A stretch of 64,000 nucleotides of DNA, taken from NCBI RefSeq assembly GCF_016907365.1, contig NZ_JAFBBV010000001.1, forward strand, positions 248,001 to 312,000, in the 5' to 3' direction. Positions 16,794-25,446 of the stretch are shown piece by piece. The position numbers and the translations under genes are program-made. Below the pieces are notes generated by a model. The model saw only the letters and a program-made list of their open reading frames with translations, made no database searches and had not been told where the DNA came from. The first letter of the stretch is position 1, and each line of letters opens with the position of its first letter. This DNA comes from Oerskovia paurometabola (GTDB lineage Bacteria; Actinomycetota; Actinomycetes; Actinomycetales; Cellulomonadaceae).

Positions 16794-16978
16794 GTCATTC
16801 TCCTTTTGTCCCGTATGTGCCTTATTGGCCGGTGAGTCCCTACCTTGACACCGGCTCCGGCCGCTCGCACGCCGAAAGGCCCCGAACGTCGGACACGTCA
16901 CTTTTCGCGGCCTTCCGCTTGCGAGAGCCACCGAGCGGTGGCATCGCGCGCTCACGCGCCCGGCCGTACCGTGGAGGA

Positions 16979-17227
16979 ATGGCTGAGGACCGAGGCATCC
17001 GGCAGTACATCGGCGACCTGGTGGCGGAGGAGCGCAGGCTGCGTGCCGAGCTCGCCGACGGGGAGATCGCGGCGTCGGAGGAGCACACGCGCCTGCGCGC
17101 GATCGAGACCGAGCTCGACCAGTGCTGGGACCTGCTGCGCCAGCGCGACGCCGCCCGCGAGTTCGGCAGCGATCCGGATGCCGCGTCGATCCGGGATGCC
17201 GGTACGGTGGAGCACTACCTGGACTGA
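16979..17227 (+). CDS. DUF2630 protein
   Basis: Small 82-residue, strongly helical, charged cytoplasmic protein of actinobacterial DUF2630. Key pattern: IGDLVAEERRLR then LRAIETELDQCWDLLRQR and EFGSDPDAASIRDAGTVEHYL. Function unknown. The ATG lies 6 bases after a TACCGT hexamer (16967-16972), the typical leaderless arrangement; the GGAGG directly before the start is too close to act as a ribosome-binding site. Confidence 0.88.
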   Translation: MAEDRGIRQYIGDLVAEERRLRAELADGEIAASEEHTRLRAIETELDQCWDLLRQRDAAREFGSDPDAASIRDAGTVEHYLD

Positions 17228-17329
17228 CGGCCTGACGCCTCGCGTGCGTGCCGTCGTCGGGCAGACCTCTCCCGCGGCCCGCGGGAACCACGCGTGACCC
17301 CACGACACGACCAGTACGGAGCGAAGAGC

Positions 17330-17539
17330 ATGAGCAGCCAGACGACGCAGCGCAACGAGGCCACCGAGCGAGCCGGGGCCGTCGCCCGCTTCCTCGTGGC
17401 GATGGTCCTGTTCGTGGGCGGGATGGTCGCCTTCGGGTGGGCCTTCACGGTCGAGTCCAACCACGCGCTGATCTTCTCCGCCGGTCTCCTCATGGTCACC
17501 CTCGGCTGCTTCATCCCGATGGCGGGCCGCGACCGCTGA
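17330..17539 (+). CDS. small two-helix membrane protein
   Basis: 69-residue protein with a polar N-terminus (SSQTTQRNEATERAG) and two membrane helices, about residues 18-41 and 46-64. Conserved-looking tail PMAGRDR. An in-frame start 12 codons earlier (17294) is possible, but MSSQ is better placed after GGAG/AAGAG. No recognised family. Terminated by a 17-bp hairpin. Confidence 0.65.
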   Translation: MSSQTTQRNEATERAGAVARFLVAMVLFVGGMVAFGWAFTVESNHALIFSAGLLMVTLGCFIPMAGRDR

Positions 17540-17569
17540 CGACGCCCGGCCGCACGGCCGGCGCACGAC

Positions 17570-17607
17570 GAGAGGGGCCCCGCACCGCACGGTGCGGGGC
17601 CCCTCTC
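17570..17607. terminator. bidirectional terminator, 17-bp perfect stem
   Basis: Arms 17570-17586 and 17591-17607 with a 4-nt loop, between the convergent small membrane gene and the DUF-type membrane gene. Confidence 0.8.
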
Positions 17608-17628
17608 GTCATCGGTGGCTTGCGGCCG

Positions 17629-18213
17629 TCAGGCGATGCGGGGGAGCTGTGCGAGCGCCGCCACGACCTCGATCGCGTCGGCCTTGCCGAGCAGGACCTT
17701 CTGCGCCATGAACGCCTTCGTGGCCACGCTCTCCTCGGGCAGGCTCGAGCCCGCGAAGACCTCCATGAGGGCGCGCGCGTCGGCCTCGGGCAGGCGGAAG
17801 CTCACGACCTGCGTGAGGTTGCGCAGGATCGCGGTGCGGTCGGTCTCCGAGAACCCGAAGCGCAGCGTGAGGGAGCCCTGCTCGATCCGCGTGTACGCGT
17901 ACGTGACGTCCGCGAAGGGACGCGCCGGACCGTCGCCGATGCGCAGCGTCCGGGCCGCGAGGTCGACCGCGACGGGCTTGGCCTCGCGCACCCAGTAGAC
18001 GAGGAACGGCAGGATGATCGCGAGCACCGCGACGAGCGCGATGACGAGGAACAGCACGAAGCTCTCCTCGTCGCCGAACCGCAGGAACGCGATGACCGTG
18101 AGCAGCACCGCGGCCAGGAACGGGGAGACGGCGGCGGTCAGGCGCATCTTCTTGCGCCCGTCCACCCAGAGCGGCAGGTCGGTCGTGGTCGGAGCGGGTG
18201 CTGCGGCGTGCAT
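17629..18213 (-). CDS. membrane protein with C-terminal cytoplasmic domain, function unknown
   Basis: 194 residues. Two membrane helices (about 27-47 and 52-75) follow a short N-terminus; the rest is a soluble alpha/beta domain with LRIGDGPARPFADVTYAYTR and a run of strands/helices ending in ALAQLPRIA. Looks like the PH-like/DUF membrane proteins common in actinobacteria, but I cannot name the family. Start ATG 18211-18213 with GGGGGA upstream; an in-frame ATG 11 codons earlier is also possible. Confidence 0.7.
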   Translation of the reverse strand: MHAAAPAPTTTDLPLWVDGRKKMRLTAAVSPFLAAVLLTVIAFLRFGDEESFVLFLVIALVAVLAIILPFLVYWVREAKPVAVDLAARTLRIGDGPARPFADVTYAYTRIEQGSLTLRFGFSETDRTAILRNLTQVVSFRLPEADARALMEVFAGSSLPEESVATKAFMAQKVLLGKADAIEVVAALAQLPRIA

Positions 18214-18310
18214 GGTTCCCCCATCGGGACGGTTGTCTCGCCCCATGGTGGAGCGACGACGTGCGCGCCGATGCTACTGGTAGATCTTCGTCGGGGGAAC
18301 GGGGAGAACT

Positions 18311-18351
18311 ACCCCGGGGGGCGGCGGACCTGAGCCCACCGCCCCCGGGGT
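18311..18351 (-). terminator. terminator of the metF-metE operon
   Basis: GC-rich stem, arms 18311-18324 and 18339-18351 with one bulged G, 10 bases after the metE stop codon. Confidence 0.7.
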
Positions 18352-18361
18352 GTCTCGCGCA

Positions 18362-20716
18362 TCAGCCGAGCTGGGCGCGCACCGCGTTCGTCGCGGCGAC
18401 GAGGTTCTCGAGCGAGGCCACGGTCTCCTCGTAGCGACGCGTCTTGAGGCCGCAGTCAGGGTTGACCCACACCAGGCGCGAGTCGATCGACTTCACCGCG
18501 AGCTCGAGCAGGTCGGTGACCTCCTCGGTCGACGGGACGCGCGGCGAGTGGATGTCGTACACGCCCGGGCCGATCCCGCGCCCGTAGCCGGCCTCGGCGA
18601 GCTCGGGCACGATCTCCATGCGCGAGCGCGCGGCCTCGACCGAGGTCACGTCGGCGTCGAGGCCGTCGATCGCGCCGATCACCTCGCCGAACTCCGAGTA
18701 GCACAGGTGCGTGTGGATCTGCGTCTCGGCCTCGACGCCCGCGGTCGCGAGGCGGAACGAGCTCACCGACCAGTCGAGGTACGCGGCCTGGTCGGCCTTG
18801 CGCAGCGGCAGGAGCTCGCGCAGCGCGGGCTCGTCGACCTGGATGATCCCGATCCCGGCCGCCTCGAGGTCCGCGATCTCGTCGCGCAGGGCCAGGCCCA
18901 CCTGGTTCGCGGTGTCGCCGAGCGGCTGGTCGTCGCGCACGAACGACCACGCGAGGATCGTGACCGGACCGGTCAGCATGCCCTTGACCGGCTTCTCGGT
19001 GAGCGAGGCCGTGAACGTCGACCAGTCGACCGTGATCGGCGCCGGACGCGTGACGTCGCCCCACAGGACCGGCGGGCGCACGCAGCGCGAGCCGTAGGAC
19101 TGGACCCAGCCGTTCGCCGTGACCGCGAACCCGTCGAGGTTCTCCGCGAAGTACTGGACCATGTCGTTGCGCTCGGGCTCGCCGTGCACCAGGACGTCCA
19201 GGCCGATCTGCTCCTGGAGCTCGACGACGCGACGGATCTCGTCCTGCATCGCGGCCGTGTAGTCCGCGTCGGACAGCTCGCCCTTGACGTTGAGCGCACG
19301 CGCCCGGCGGATCTCCGGGGTCTGCGGGAACGACCCGATCGTCGTGGTCGGCAGCAGCGGGAGGTTCAGCTTGGCCTGCTGGGCGGCTGCGCGCTCGGCG
19401 TAGTCGCCGCGCGAGAAGTCGCCCTCGGTCAGGGCTGCGGCGCGCTCGCGCACCGCAGGCACGACGACGCCGCTCGCCACCGCGCGCGAGGCCACCGCGG
19501 CGCGGGCCGCCTCGATCTGCTCGGCGACCGCGTCACGACCCTCGGTCAGCGCCCGGGCGAGGATCGCGACCTCGCCGACCTTCTGGTCCGCGAACGCGAG
19601 CCAGTCACGCAGGCGGGCGTCGATCGAGCCGTTCGTCCAGTTCTCGTCCTCGACGTCGTGCGGGACGTGCAGGAGCGAGGTCGACGTGCCGACCGTGACG
19701 GCGCCGGCGCCCAGGCCGGACAGGTCGTCGACGAGCGCGAGCTTCGCCGCGAGGTCGGCGCGCCAGATGTTGTGGCCGTCGATCACGCCCGCGACGAGGG
19801 TCTTGTCCGCGAGGCCCGCGATGGGGCTCGCCGGGACCGCTCCCTTGACGAGGTCGAGGGAGATCGCCTCGACGTCGGTCGCGGCCAGGAGCGCGAGGCC
19901 GTCGTGCTCACCCTGGAGCCCGCCGAACGGCGCGCCCACGAGGATCGCGGGGCGCTCGGTGCCCACCGCGAGCTCGGTCGCGAGCACGCGGTACGCCTCG
20001 GTGACCGCGGCGTGGACCTCGGCGGCCGGCACGTCGATCGAGTCGGACACGAGCGCCGGCTCGTCGAGCTGCACCCACGGTGCACCGGCCGCGGCCAGGG
20101 CGCGCAGCAGCTCGACGTACACGGGCAGGACGTCCGCGAGGCGCGAGAGCGGGCTGAAGCCGGGCGCGCTGTCGTCGGCGGCCTTGGACAGCGCGAGGAA
20201 CGTCACGGGCCCGACGACGACGGGCCGGGTCACGACGCCCGCGTCCTTGGCCTCGACGAACTGGCGCACGACGCGGTCGTCCGCGAAGCGGAACGGCGTG
20301 GACTCGCTGACCTCGGGGACCAGGTAGTGGTAGTTCGTGTCGAACCACTTGGTCATCTCGAGCGGGGCGTCCTCGCCGGCGCCGCGCGCGACCGTGAAGT
20401 AGCCCGCGAGGTCCAGCGCGCCCTTCTCGTCGGTGAGCGACGCGAAGCGCGACGGGACCGCCCCGAGGAGAGCGACGACGTCGAGCACCTGGTCGTAGTA
20501 GGAGAACGAGCCGGGCACGGCGCCCGACGAGGCGTCGAGGCCCAGGTCGACGAGACGCTGGGCGGCCGCGACGCGCAGCGCCGAGGCCGTGGCCTCGAGC
20601 TCGTCGGCCGTGGTCCTGCCGGCCCAGAAGGACTCGACGGCCTTCTTGAGCTCGCGGCGCGGGCCGATGCGGGGGTAGCCGAGGACGGAACCGGAGGGGA
20701 ACGTGGGTGCACTCAT
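18362..20716 (-). CDS. metE: cobalamin-independent methionine synthase
   Basis: 5-methyltetrahydropteroyltriglutamate-homocysteine methyltransferase, 784 residues, full family length. It transfers the methyl group of 5-methyl-THF-glutamate to homocysteine in the cytoplasm. The N-terminal barrel starts GYPRIGPRRELKKA; zinc ligands in the C-terminal barrel are visible in IHTHLCYSEFG and PDCGLKTRR. I chose the ATG after the GTG-led extension because MSAPTFPSG leads directly to the conserved glycine-tyrosine-proline. It follows metF by 20 bases; both are under the riboswitch at 21902-21998. Confidence 0.97.
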   Translation of the reverse strand: MSAPTFPSGSVLGYPRIGPRRELKKAVESFWAGRTTADELEATASALRVAAAQRLVDLGLDASSGAVPGSFSYYDQVLDVVALLGAVPSRFASLTDEKGALDLAGYFTVARGAGEDAPLEMTKWFDTNYHYLVPEVSESTPFRFADDRVVRQFVEAKDAGVVTRPVVVGPVTFLALSKAADDSAPGFSPLSRLADVLPVYVELLRALAAAGAPWVQLDEPALVSDSIDVPAAEVHAAVTEAYRVLATELAVGTERPAILVGAPFGGLQGEHDGLALLAATDVEAISLDLVKGAVPASPIAGLADKTLVAGVIDGHNIWRADLAAKLALVDDLSGLGAGAVTVGTSTSLLHVPHDVEDENWTNGSIDARLRDWLAFADQKVGEVAILARALTEGRDAVAEQIEAARAAVASRAVASGVVVPAVRERAAALTEGDFSRGDYAERAAAQQAKLNLPLLPTTTIGSFPQTPEIRRARALNVKGELSDADYTAAMQDEIRRVVELQEQIGLDVLVHGEPERNDMVQYFAENLDGFAVTANGWVQSYGSRCVRPPVLWGDVTRPAPITVDWSTFTASLTEKPVKGMLTGPVTILAWSFVRDDQPLGDTANQVGLALRDEIADLEAAGIGIIQVDEPALRELLPLRKADQAAYLDWSVSSFRLATAGVEAETQIHTHLCYSEFGEVIGAIDGLDADVTSVEAARSRMEIVPELAEAGYGRGIGPGVYDIHSPRVPSTEEVTDLLELAVKSIDSRLVWVNPDCGLKTRRYEETVASLENLVAATNAVRAQLG

Positions 20717-20736
20717 GGTGAATACCTCTGAACTGG

Positions 20737-21786
20737 TCAGACCGAGGAGCTGCCCAGGGCAGGCTCGGCGGAGGGAAGGGGAGTGCCGGAGACCCACGGC
20801 CCGCTGGCCAGGTCGGGGGTGCGGGACGAGACGCCGCTGGCGTCCCCCGCTGCCCCACCGCCGAGGTCGACTCCCTCGAGCAGGTCTAGAGCGGCTTGGT
20901 GCTTGTTGAAGGTGTAGATGTGGAGGCCGGGCGCGCCGGCCGCGAGGACCTGGCGCGCGAGCTCGACCGAGTGCCGGATGCCCAGCGCGTGGCGCGCGTC
21001 CGGGTCCGGCTCCGCCTCGAGGGCCTCGACGACGCGGCGCGGCGCGGGGACGCCCGTGAGCTCCTCGACACGCGCGAGGCGGGCCGGGTCCGTCATGGGC
21101 AGGAGGCCCGCGAGGATCGGGATGGTCACGCCCGCGGCGCGCGCCTCGGCCACGAAGTCGATGTAGGAGGACGCCTCGTAGAAGAGCTGCGTGATCGCGA
21201 AGTCCGCTCCGGCCTGCTGCTTCTGCCAGAGGCGGCGCACCTCCTGGGTGCGGCTCGTGCCCGCGGCGAGGTTGCCGTCGGGGAACGTCGCGACCGCGAT
21301 GGTCAGGGGGCGGGCCGCGCCGCGCAGCGCGACGCTCGGGCTCGCGGCGCAGCGTGCGGCCTCGACCTCGCGCAGCAGGGCCACGAGCTCGGTGCTCGAC
21401 CGCACGCCGTCCTCGGCGGGGCGCCAGTCGGGCTGGTCGCGCGGAGGGTCCCCGCGCAGGGCGAGGAAGCTGCGCACGCCCGCGTCGAGGAAGTCCGTGA
21501 TGACGTCCTCGACGTCCTCGCGCGAGGCGCCCACGCAGGTCAGGTGCGCGATGGGCAGCACGGGCGTGCCGTGCAGGAGCTGGCTGATGACGCGGCGCGA
21601 GGTCTCGCGGTCCGTGCCGGCCGCGCCGTAGGTGACCGACACGAAGTCGGGCGAGGTCGCGACGAGGCGGCGGGCCGTCTCCCAGAACTTGGGCGCGGCG
21701 TCGGGGCGGCGCGGGGGCATGAGCTCGAACGACACCGTGGGCCGCGGTGCCTCGTGCCCGAAGTGCCCCAGGTCGACGATGCTCAT
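20737..21786 (-). CDS. metF: methylenetetrahydrofolate reductase
   Basis: 349-residue flavoenzyme that reduces 5,10-methylene-THF to 5-methyl-THF, the methyl donor for MetE. Family marks: VSFELMPPR (residues 18-26), SVTYGAAGTDR, HLTCVGASREDV, ALRGDPPRD, and the FAD/NADH site region FAITQLFYEASSY. A Gly/Ala/Ser-rich tail of about 35 residues follows the barrel. The ATG (21784-21786) has no purine-rich ribosome-binding site; instead it overlaps by ATGA the stop of a short upstream ORF, so translation is probably coupled. First structural gene of metF-metE. Confidence 0.94.
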   Translation of the reverse strand: MSIVDLGHFGHEAPRPTVSFELMPPRRPDAAPKFWETARRLVATSPDFVSVTYGAAGTDRETSRRVISQLLHGTPVLPIAHLTCVGASREDVEDVITDFLDAGVRSFLALRGDPPRDQPDWRPAEDGVRSSTELVALLREVEAARCAASPSVALRGAARPLTIAVATFPDGNLAAGTSRTQEVRRLWQKQQAGADFAITQLFYEASSYIDFVAEARAAGVTIPILAGLLPMTDPARLARVEELTGVPAPRRVVEALEAEPDPDARHALGIRHSVELARQVLAAGAPGLHIYTFNKHQAALDLLEGVDLGGGAAGDASGVSSRTPDLASGPWVSGTPLPSAEPALGSSSV

Positions 21787-21893
21787 CGGGCGGCCGTCAG
21801 GAGGGTCGTGCTGGTGGTGGCCAGGGCGGCCGGACGGCTGGCGCGGGGGACCCCGGTGCGGTGCAGGGGTGCGCGGAAAGATGCCTCGGTCAT
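21783..21893 (-). CDS. putative 36-codon leader ORF upstream of metF
   Basis: Short ORF (MTEASFRAPLHRTGVPRASR then an Ala/Thr/Leu segment ending TAAR). It starts 6 nt after GGAG (21900-21903), which overlaps the 3' strand of the riboswitch P1 helix, and its TGA overlaps the metF ATG. An in-frame ATG at 21905 would add four residues. The peptide has no known resemblance; it may exist only to load ribosomes onto metF. Confidence 0.45.
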   Translation of the reverse strand: MTEASFRAPLHRTGVPRASRPAALATTSTTLLTAAR

Positions 21894-21901
21894 GAATCGC
21901 T

Positions 21902-21998
21902 CCATCGAACCTGGCTGTAGCACCCGTACCCGCGAGAGGCTTCCGTTGGGGGGTTGCTGCGGTGTCAACGAGCCAGGACTCTCGACCGCTCTGGATGG
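21902..21998 (-). ncRNA. SAM-clan (SAM-IV-like) riboswitch controlling metF-metE
   Basis: On the minus strand: P1 CCATC/GATGG closes the element (21994-21998 with 21902-21906). P2 is GCGGT/ACCGC around kink-turn-like GAG/UGA. Its loop CCTGGCT can pair perfectly with AGCCAGG just before P1, the clan's pseudoknot. The conserved GCAACCC core follows P2 and CGGGTGC lies further on. The pattern GCAACCCyCCAAC...GGGTGC...CCAGG is close to SAM-IV RNAs of actinobacteria. It lies directly after a promoter and before methionine genes. Subclass (SAM-IV versus I/IV variant) needs a covariance-model search. Confidence 0.8.
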
Positions 21999-22006
21999 TG
22001 TTGACG

Positions 22007-22036
22007 ATCGTAGGGGGAATCCATGATCTGAGCCAA
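22007..22036 (-). promoter_or_regulatory. promoter of riboswitch-metF-metE
   Basis: Minus-strand -35 TTGGCT (22031-22036), 18-base spacer, -10 TACGAT (22007-22012); predicted start falls just before the riboswitch P1 5' strand. Confidence 0.6.
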
Positions 22037-22216
22037 TATCTGCTCGAAGCGTGAGACGGAGGGGTCCGGAGTGGTTCCTCGGCCCCGCTCCGGCGTCCGT
22101 CCACGCGGTCGCAGATCCCTTCGTCGGTCCCTGCGGTCGCCCTTCCAACGTACGCCTGTCGGCGCCCGCCCGGACCGCCGGGCGATCCTCCCCGACGTCG
22201 CCGCTATGCTCCGGGC

Positions 22217-23647
22217 GTGCCTCGCCGACGCAGCCAGCAGCAGGTCTCGTTCGTGCTCGACGACTCGTCCGAGGGTGTCGACCCGGGCTCGGGCGTCCCG
22301 GAGCCGACTCGTCGGGAGCGGACGCGACGCCCCCTCACCCGTACGGCACGACGGCGTCGCGCCGCCCGTCTGGTCGGCCTCGCCGTCGGTCTCGGAACGC
22401 TCGGGGTGGCGGCCGCGGTCGTCGTGACGCGCGACGGGGCGGCCCAGGACGACGCGCTCCAGACGCTCCGCTCGTCCGAGGACAGGATCTTCGACCTCAC
22501 CTACGCGCCGCATGCCGAGTGGAGCGTCGACCGCGACGAGGGCGAGCCGTTCACCGTGGGGGACCTGCTGGTGATCCCGGGGCGCTCCGGGACCGTCGGG
22601 TACGACCTCGGGTCGGGCGACGAGCGCTGGCGGCTGGACGACCTGACCCGGCAGGTCTGCGCCGCCGACCAGGTGCGCGTCGAGGGAACGGCGGAGGTGT
22701 CGGCCTTCGTGTGCCTGGGCCAGGGGAAGGAGGCCACCGCGGCCCGACTCGTGAGCGTCGACGGTGCGGTGGTGGCCGAGGTAGAGATGGACCCACGCCG
22801 GGGCGAGGCGGTCGCCGGTCCCGGCGGGACGGTGCTCCAGGCCGCCAGAGACGAGACGGGGGTCGTGGTCCGGTCCGTCGACGTCCGGACGGGCACGGCG
22901 GCGTGGGAGCGACGGCTGACCGTGAGGGAGGACGCGCAGGACCCCCTGTGCGCGACGGAAGGTGATGCCGTCCGTGCGGTCTACCGGTCGGGGACGGTGG
23001 CGGTCCACGGATGTGGCGTCCTGTCCTACCTGACGCCTGGGGGGCAGGTCGTCGACGAACCACCGGGGATGGTGCAGGTCATCGCCCTGGGCAACGGGTC
23101 CTACCTCCGCTCGTCGGGGACGGCCGTCGCGGGACCTGTCGAAGCCGTCTCGGCCGACGGCACGGTGCTCTGGACGAACGAGGGGCTCGTGCTCGGGGAA
23201 GGTGCCCGCGACCTCCTGGCGCCTCACCTCGTCCTGCTCGACCAGGGGGAGGCGCTCCTCGCCGTCCACAGGGACGGCACGACCGCCTGGACCGCACCGG
23301 TCGCCGCGCGTCAGGTGCTCGTCCGCGGCGCGGACGTCGTGATGGTGCAGACGGTCGACCGGGAGACGGTCGCCCTGGACGCCACGACGGGTGAGGAACG
23401 GTGGCGGCGGGCGGCCGACCCCGCGTCCGGTGCGGTGTCGTACCGCGTGACCGGCACGTTCACCGACGGTTTCTCCGCGCTCCTCGTCGTCCCCACCGCG
23501 CCCGGCACGAGCTCGGTCACCGCACTCGACCTGGCGACGGGCGACGTGCGATGGACCCAGGAGCACACCGGGAACCCGTACGAGCTGGCCGCTGGGGGAG
23601 GTCGGCTGCTGAGGATCGACGAAGCCCAGGTCACGGCGTTCGGCTGA
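22217..23647 (+). CDS. membrane-anchored PQQ-like beta-propeller protein (paralogue A)
   Basis: 476 residues: cytoplasmic basic N-terminus (about 1-50, Arg-rich), one membrane helix (51-70), then an extracytoplasmic beta-propeller. Repeated blade motifs include VGYDLGSGDERWRL, VDVRTGTAAWERR, ALDATTGEERWRR and ALDLATGDVRW. No metal or PQQ ligand set is obvious; such domains are often scaffolds. It is paralogous to the gene at 34907. The GTG start is 6 bases after TATGCT (22205-22210), a leaderless promoter with the same TANGCTCCGGGC layout as the paralogue. Function unknown. Confidence 0.8.
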   Translation: MPRRRSQQQVSFVLDDSSEGVDPGSGVPEPTRRERTRRPLTRTARRRRAARLVGLAVGLGTLGVAAAVVVTRDGAAQDDALQTLRSSEDRIFDLTYAPHAEWSVDRDEGEPFTVGDLLVIPGRSGTVGYDLGSGDERWRLDDLTRQVCAADQVRVEGTAEVSAFVCLGQGKEATAARLVSVDGAVVAEVEMDPRRGEAVAGPGGTVLQAARDETGVVVRSVDVRTGTAAWERRLTVREDAQDPLCATEGDAVRAVYRSGTVAVHGCGVLSYLTPGGQVVDEPPGMVQVIALGNGSYLRSSGTAVAGPVEAVSADGTVLWTNEGLVLGEGARDLLAPHLVLLDQGEALLAVHRDGTTAWTAPVAARQVLVRGADVVMVQTVDRETVALDATTGEERWRRAADPASGAVSYRVTGTFTDGFSALLVVPTAPGTSSVTALDLATGDVRWTQEHTGNPYELAAGGGRLLRIDEAQVTAFG

Positions 23648-23737
23648 CGGCGTGGGGGAGGGCGACATGGCCACGCCGTACCCGACCCGCGCGCGGCGGC
23701 GTCCTTCGCTCCCGTGGTGTCGGCGTTGCCGGGGGCA

Positions 23738-24289
23738 TCACGACCGGTCCGGATCGTAGTCGTCGGCGACCTCTCGGACGGAGGGATCGTCGCTCTGTCG
23801 CGCTCGCGCGACGAGCAGCCGGAGGCCTTCCACGTCTCGGAGGTGGAGGAGCAGCTCGGCGAGCCGCTGGACGTCGAGCGAACCTGCCGCTTCGAGGCGG
23901 CTCAGGACCTTCTCGCGCACCTGTCGACCGACCGTGTAGCTCCATTCGTCGATGACGCATCGAGCCTTGAGCCCGAAGCCGTCGTCCAAGGTCACCTCGA
24001 TGAGGTCGTCGAGCAGTCGAGGCACGTCGTCCCCCAGGTTGTCGAGGAAGCCGAGGGCCGCGACCGTGTCCCAGCTGCGCGCGCGCAGTGCTCGGGAGAG
24101 CACGCCCGGGCGATCCTGCGCGTGCTGTCTGAACTCGTGGCCCACCCGCGCCAGCTCTCGCGTCGCCGCCACGACGTCCGCCCAGAGCGCGTCGTCGTCC
24201 GTGGCTCCCGAGGCGTCGGCGTTCTGCGCTCCCTGCGCCGGGGCGTCGCTGGACGTCGAGGGGGAGGCGGTGCCTTCGGTACTCGTCAT
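23738..24289 (-). CDS. unrecognised helical-domain protein (single-domain copy)
   Basis: 183 residues: a low-complexity Ser/Thr/Ala/Asp N-terminus (1-40) and one helical domain of about 145 residues ending DDYDPDRS. Motifs: ALWADVV, GVLSRALRAR, AALGFLDN, DDVPRLLDDL, VREKVLSRLE, RLAELLLHL, LVARARQSDDP. The identical ending and same motif order occur in the neighbouring gene, so the two arose by duplication. No membrane segment or catalytic motif is visible; the helices could form a HEAT-like stack. Start at the ATG after GGAGACG. Confidence 0.65.
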   Translation of the reverse strand: MTSTEGTASPSTSSDAPAQGAQNADASGATDDDALWADVVAATRELARVGHEFRQHAQDRPGVLSRALRARSWDTVAALGFLDNLGDDVPRLLDDLIEVTLDDGFGLKARCVIDEWSYTVGRQVREKVLSRLEAAGSLDVQRLAELLLHLRDVEGLRLLVARARQSDDPSVREVADDYDPDRS

Positions 24290-24330
24290 GTCGTCTCCGT
24301 CCAAGGGGTGCGACGCCGTCGAGATCGTCG

Positions 24331-25290
24331 TCACGACCGGTCCGGGTCGTAGTCGTCCACGGCCTCCAGGATGTCGGGATCGTCGCTCTGTCGCGCGATC
24401 GCGACGAGCGCGCGGAGCCCTTCCTCGTCGGCGAGGTGGTCGAGCAGCTCGGCGAGCCGCCGGACGTCGAAGTCGTCGGCCCCGTCGAGACGGCGCAGGA
24501 CGCTCTCGCGGACCGCCGGGACGATGACGTCCCGGCGGCGGGCCAGCACGCGCCGGGCGTGGAGCGCCTCGGTGATGATCAACGCCCGGCCGACGACCTC
24601 GTCGACCAGGTCCGGTACGTCGTCGGGCCAGGTCTCGAGGAACCCGAGAGTGGTGATGCCGCCCCCTTTCGTCGAGGTCCGCAGCACCTCCCGGGCCCGC
24701 TCGACGCGTGAGGCCGCCCGGTGGAAGTACGTCGCCCGAGCGCGGTCCAGGCCGGTGTGGGCAGTGACGACCGCAGCCCAGAGGCCCTCGTCCTCAGGGG
24801 TCCACCCGGACCCGCGGTCGGCCTCTCGCCGGTCGGCATCGCCCCGGGTCGCTCCCACGGAGAAGGAGAACAGGGTGGTGATGGTCCGCGCCACGGGGGC
24901 GTCCGCCGTCTCGAGCCGCCCGAGGGCGACCTCTCGCATCGACGCAGGGTAGTAGTTCGCACCGAGGCTGATCACGCGTCGTGCCTCGACAGTCCGGGCG
25001 CCGTGTGTCGCCAGGTCGACCAGCTCGTCGAACAGGTCGGGCGCGTGGTCGGGGCGTTCGAGGAGGAGCCCCAGCGCGGCGGCCGCCTCGTCCGTCGCGT
25101 CTCCGGCGCGCAGCGCGCGCGAGAGCAGCCCGACCCGTGCCCGAGACTGCTCCGCAAAAGCCCTCCGCGCGTCCCACAGCGCCCGGTGCGCGGCGTCGAC
25201 CTCCGCCCACGGCTCCGCGTCGTCCGGGCCGCTGGGCATGGCGGACGCGGCAGGGCGATCCGGCGCCGGTGACTCCTCGCGGCGAGTCAT
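24331..25290 (-). CDS. unrecognised protein with two copies of the same helical domain
   Basis: 319 residues with two tandem domains homologous to the single domain of the downstream gene. Domain A (about 25-150) has GLLSRALRAG, AALGLLLE and APDLFDELVD; domain B (about 175-319) has LWAAVVTAH, TLGFLETWPDDVPDLVDE, VRRLAELLDHL, LVAIARQSDDPD and the same DDYDPDRS end. An acidic/basic spacer (RGDADRREADRGSG) joins them. The DNA around both stop codons is a near-identical direct repeat. Role unknown; context (propeller protein on one side, sugar operon on the other) gives no hint. Confidence 0.65.
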   Translation of the reverse strand: MTRREESPAPDRPAASAMPSGPDDAEPWAEVDAAHRALWDARRAFAEQSRARVGLLSRALRAGDATDEAAAALGLLLERPDHAPDLFDELVDLATHGARTVEARRVISLGANYYPASMREVALGRLETADAPVARTITTLFSFSVGATRGDADRREADRGSGWTPEDEGLWAAVVTAHTGLDRARATYFHRAASRVERAREVLRTSTKGGGITTLGFLETWPDDVPDLVDEVVGRALIITEALHARRVLARRRDVIVPAVRESVLRRLDGADDFDVRRLAELLDHLADEEGLRALVAIARQSDDPDILEAVDDYDPDRS

Positions 25291-25446
25291 GTGACCATCG
25301 CCTCGGTCAGGGTCTCGTCGATCTCGGGTGCGGAAGTCACCATGGCGGAAGAGTAGCGCCCGTGGTGGGCGAGGCGGACGATCGGGCGCGCCACCGGCGC
25401 CGCGGGGCCGAGCCGGTCCAGGCGCGCCGGTCCCCGTGGAACGCCG

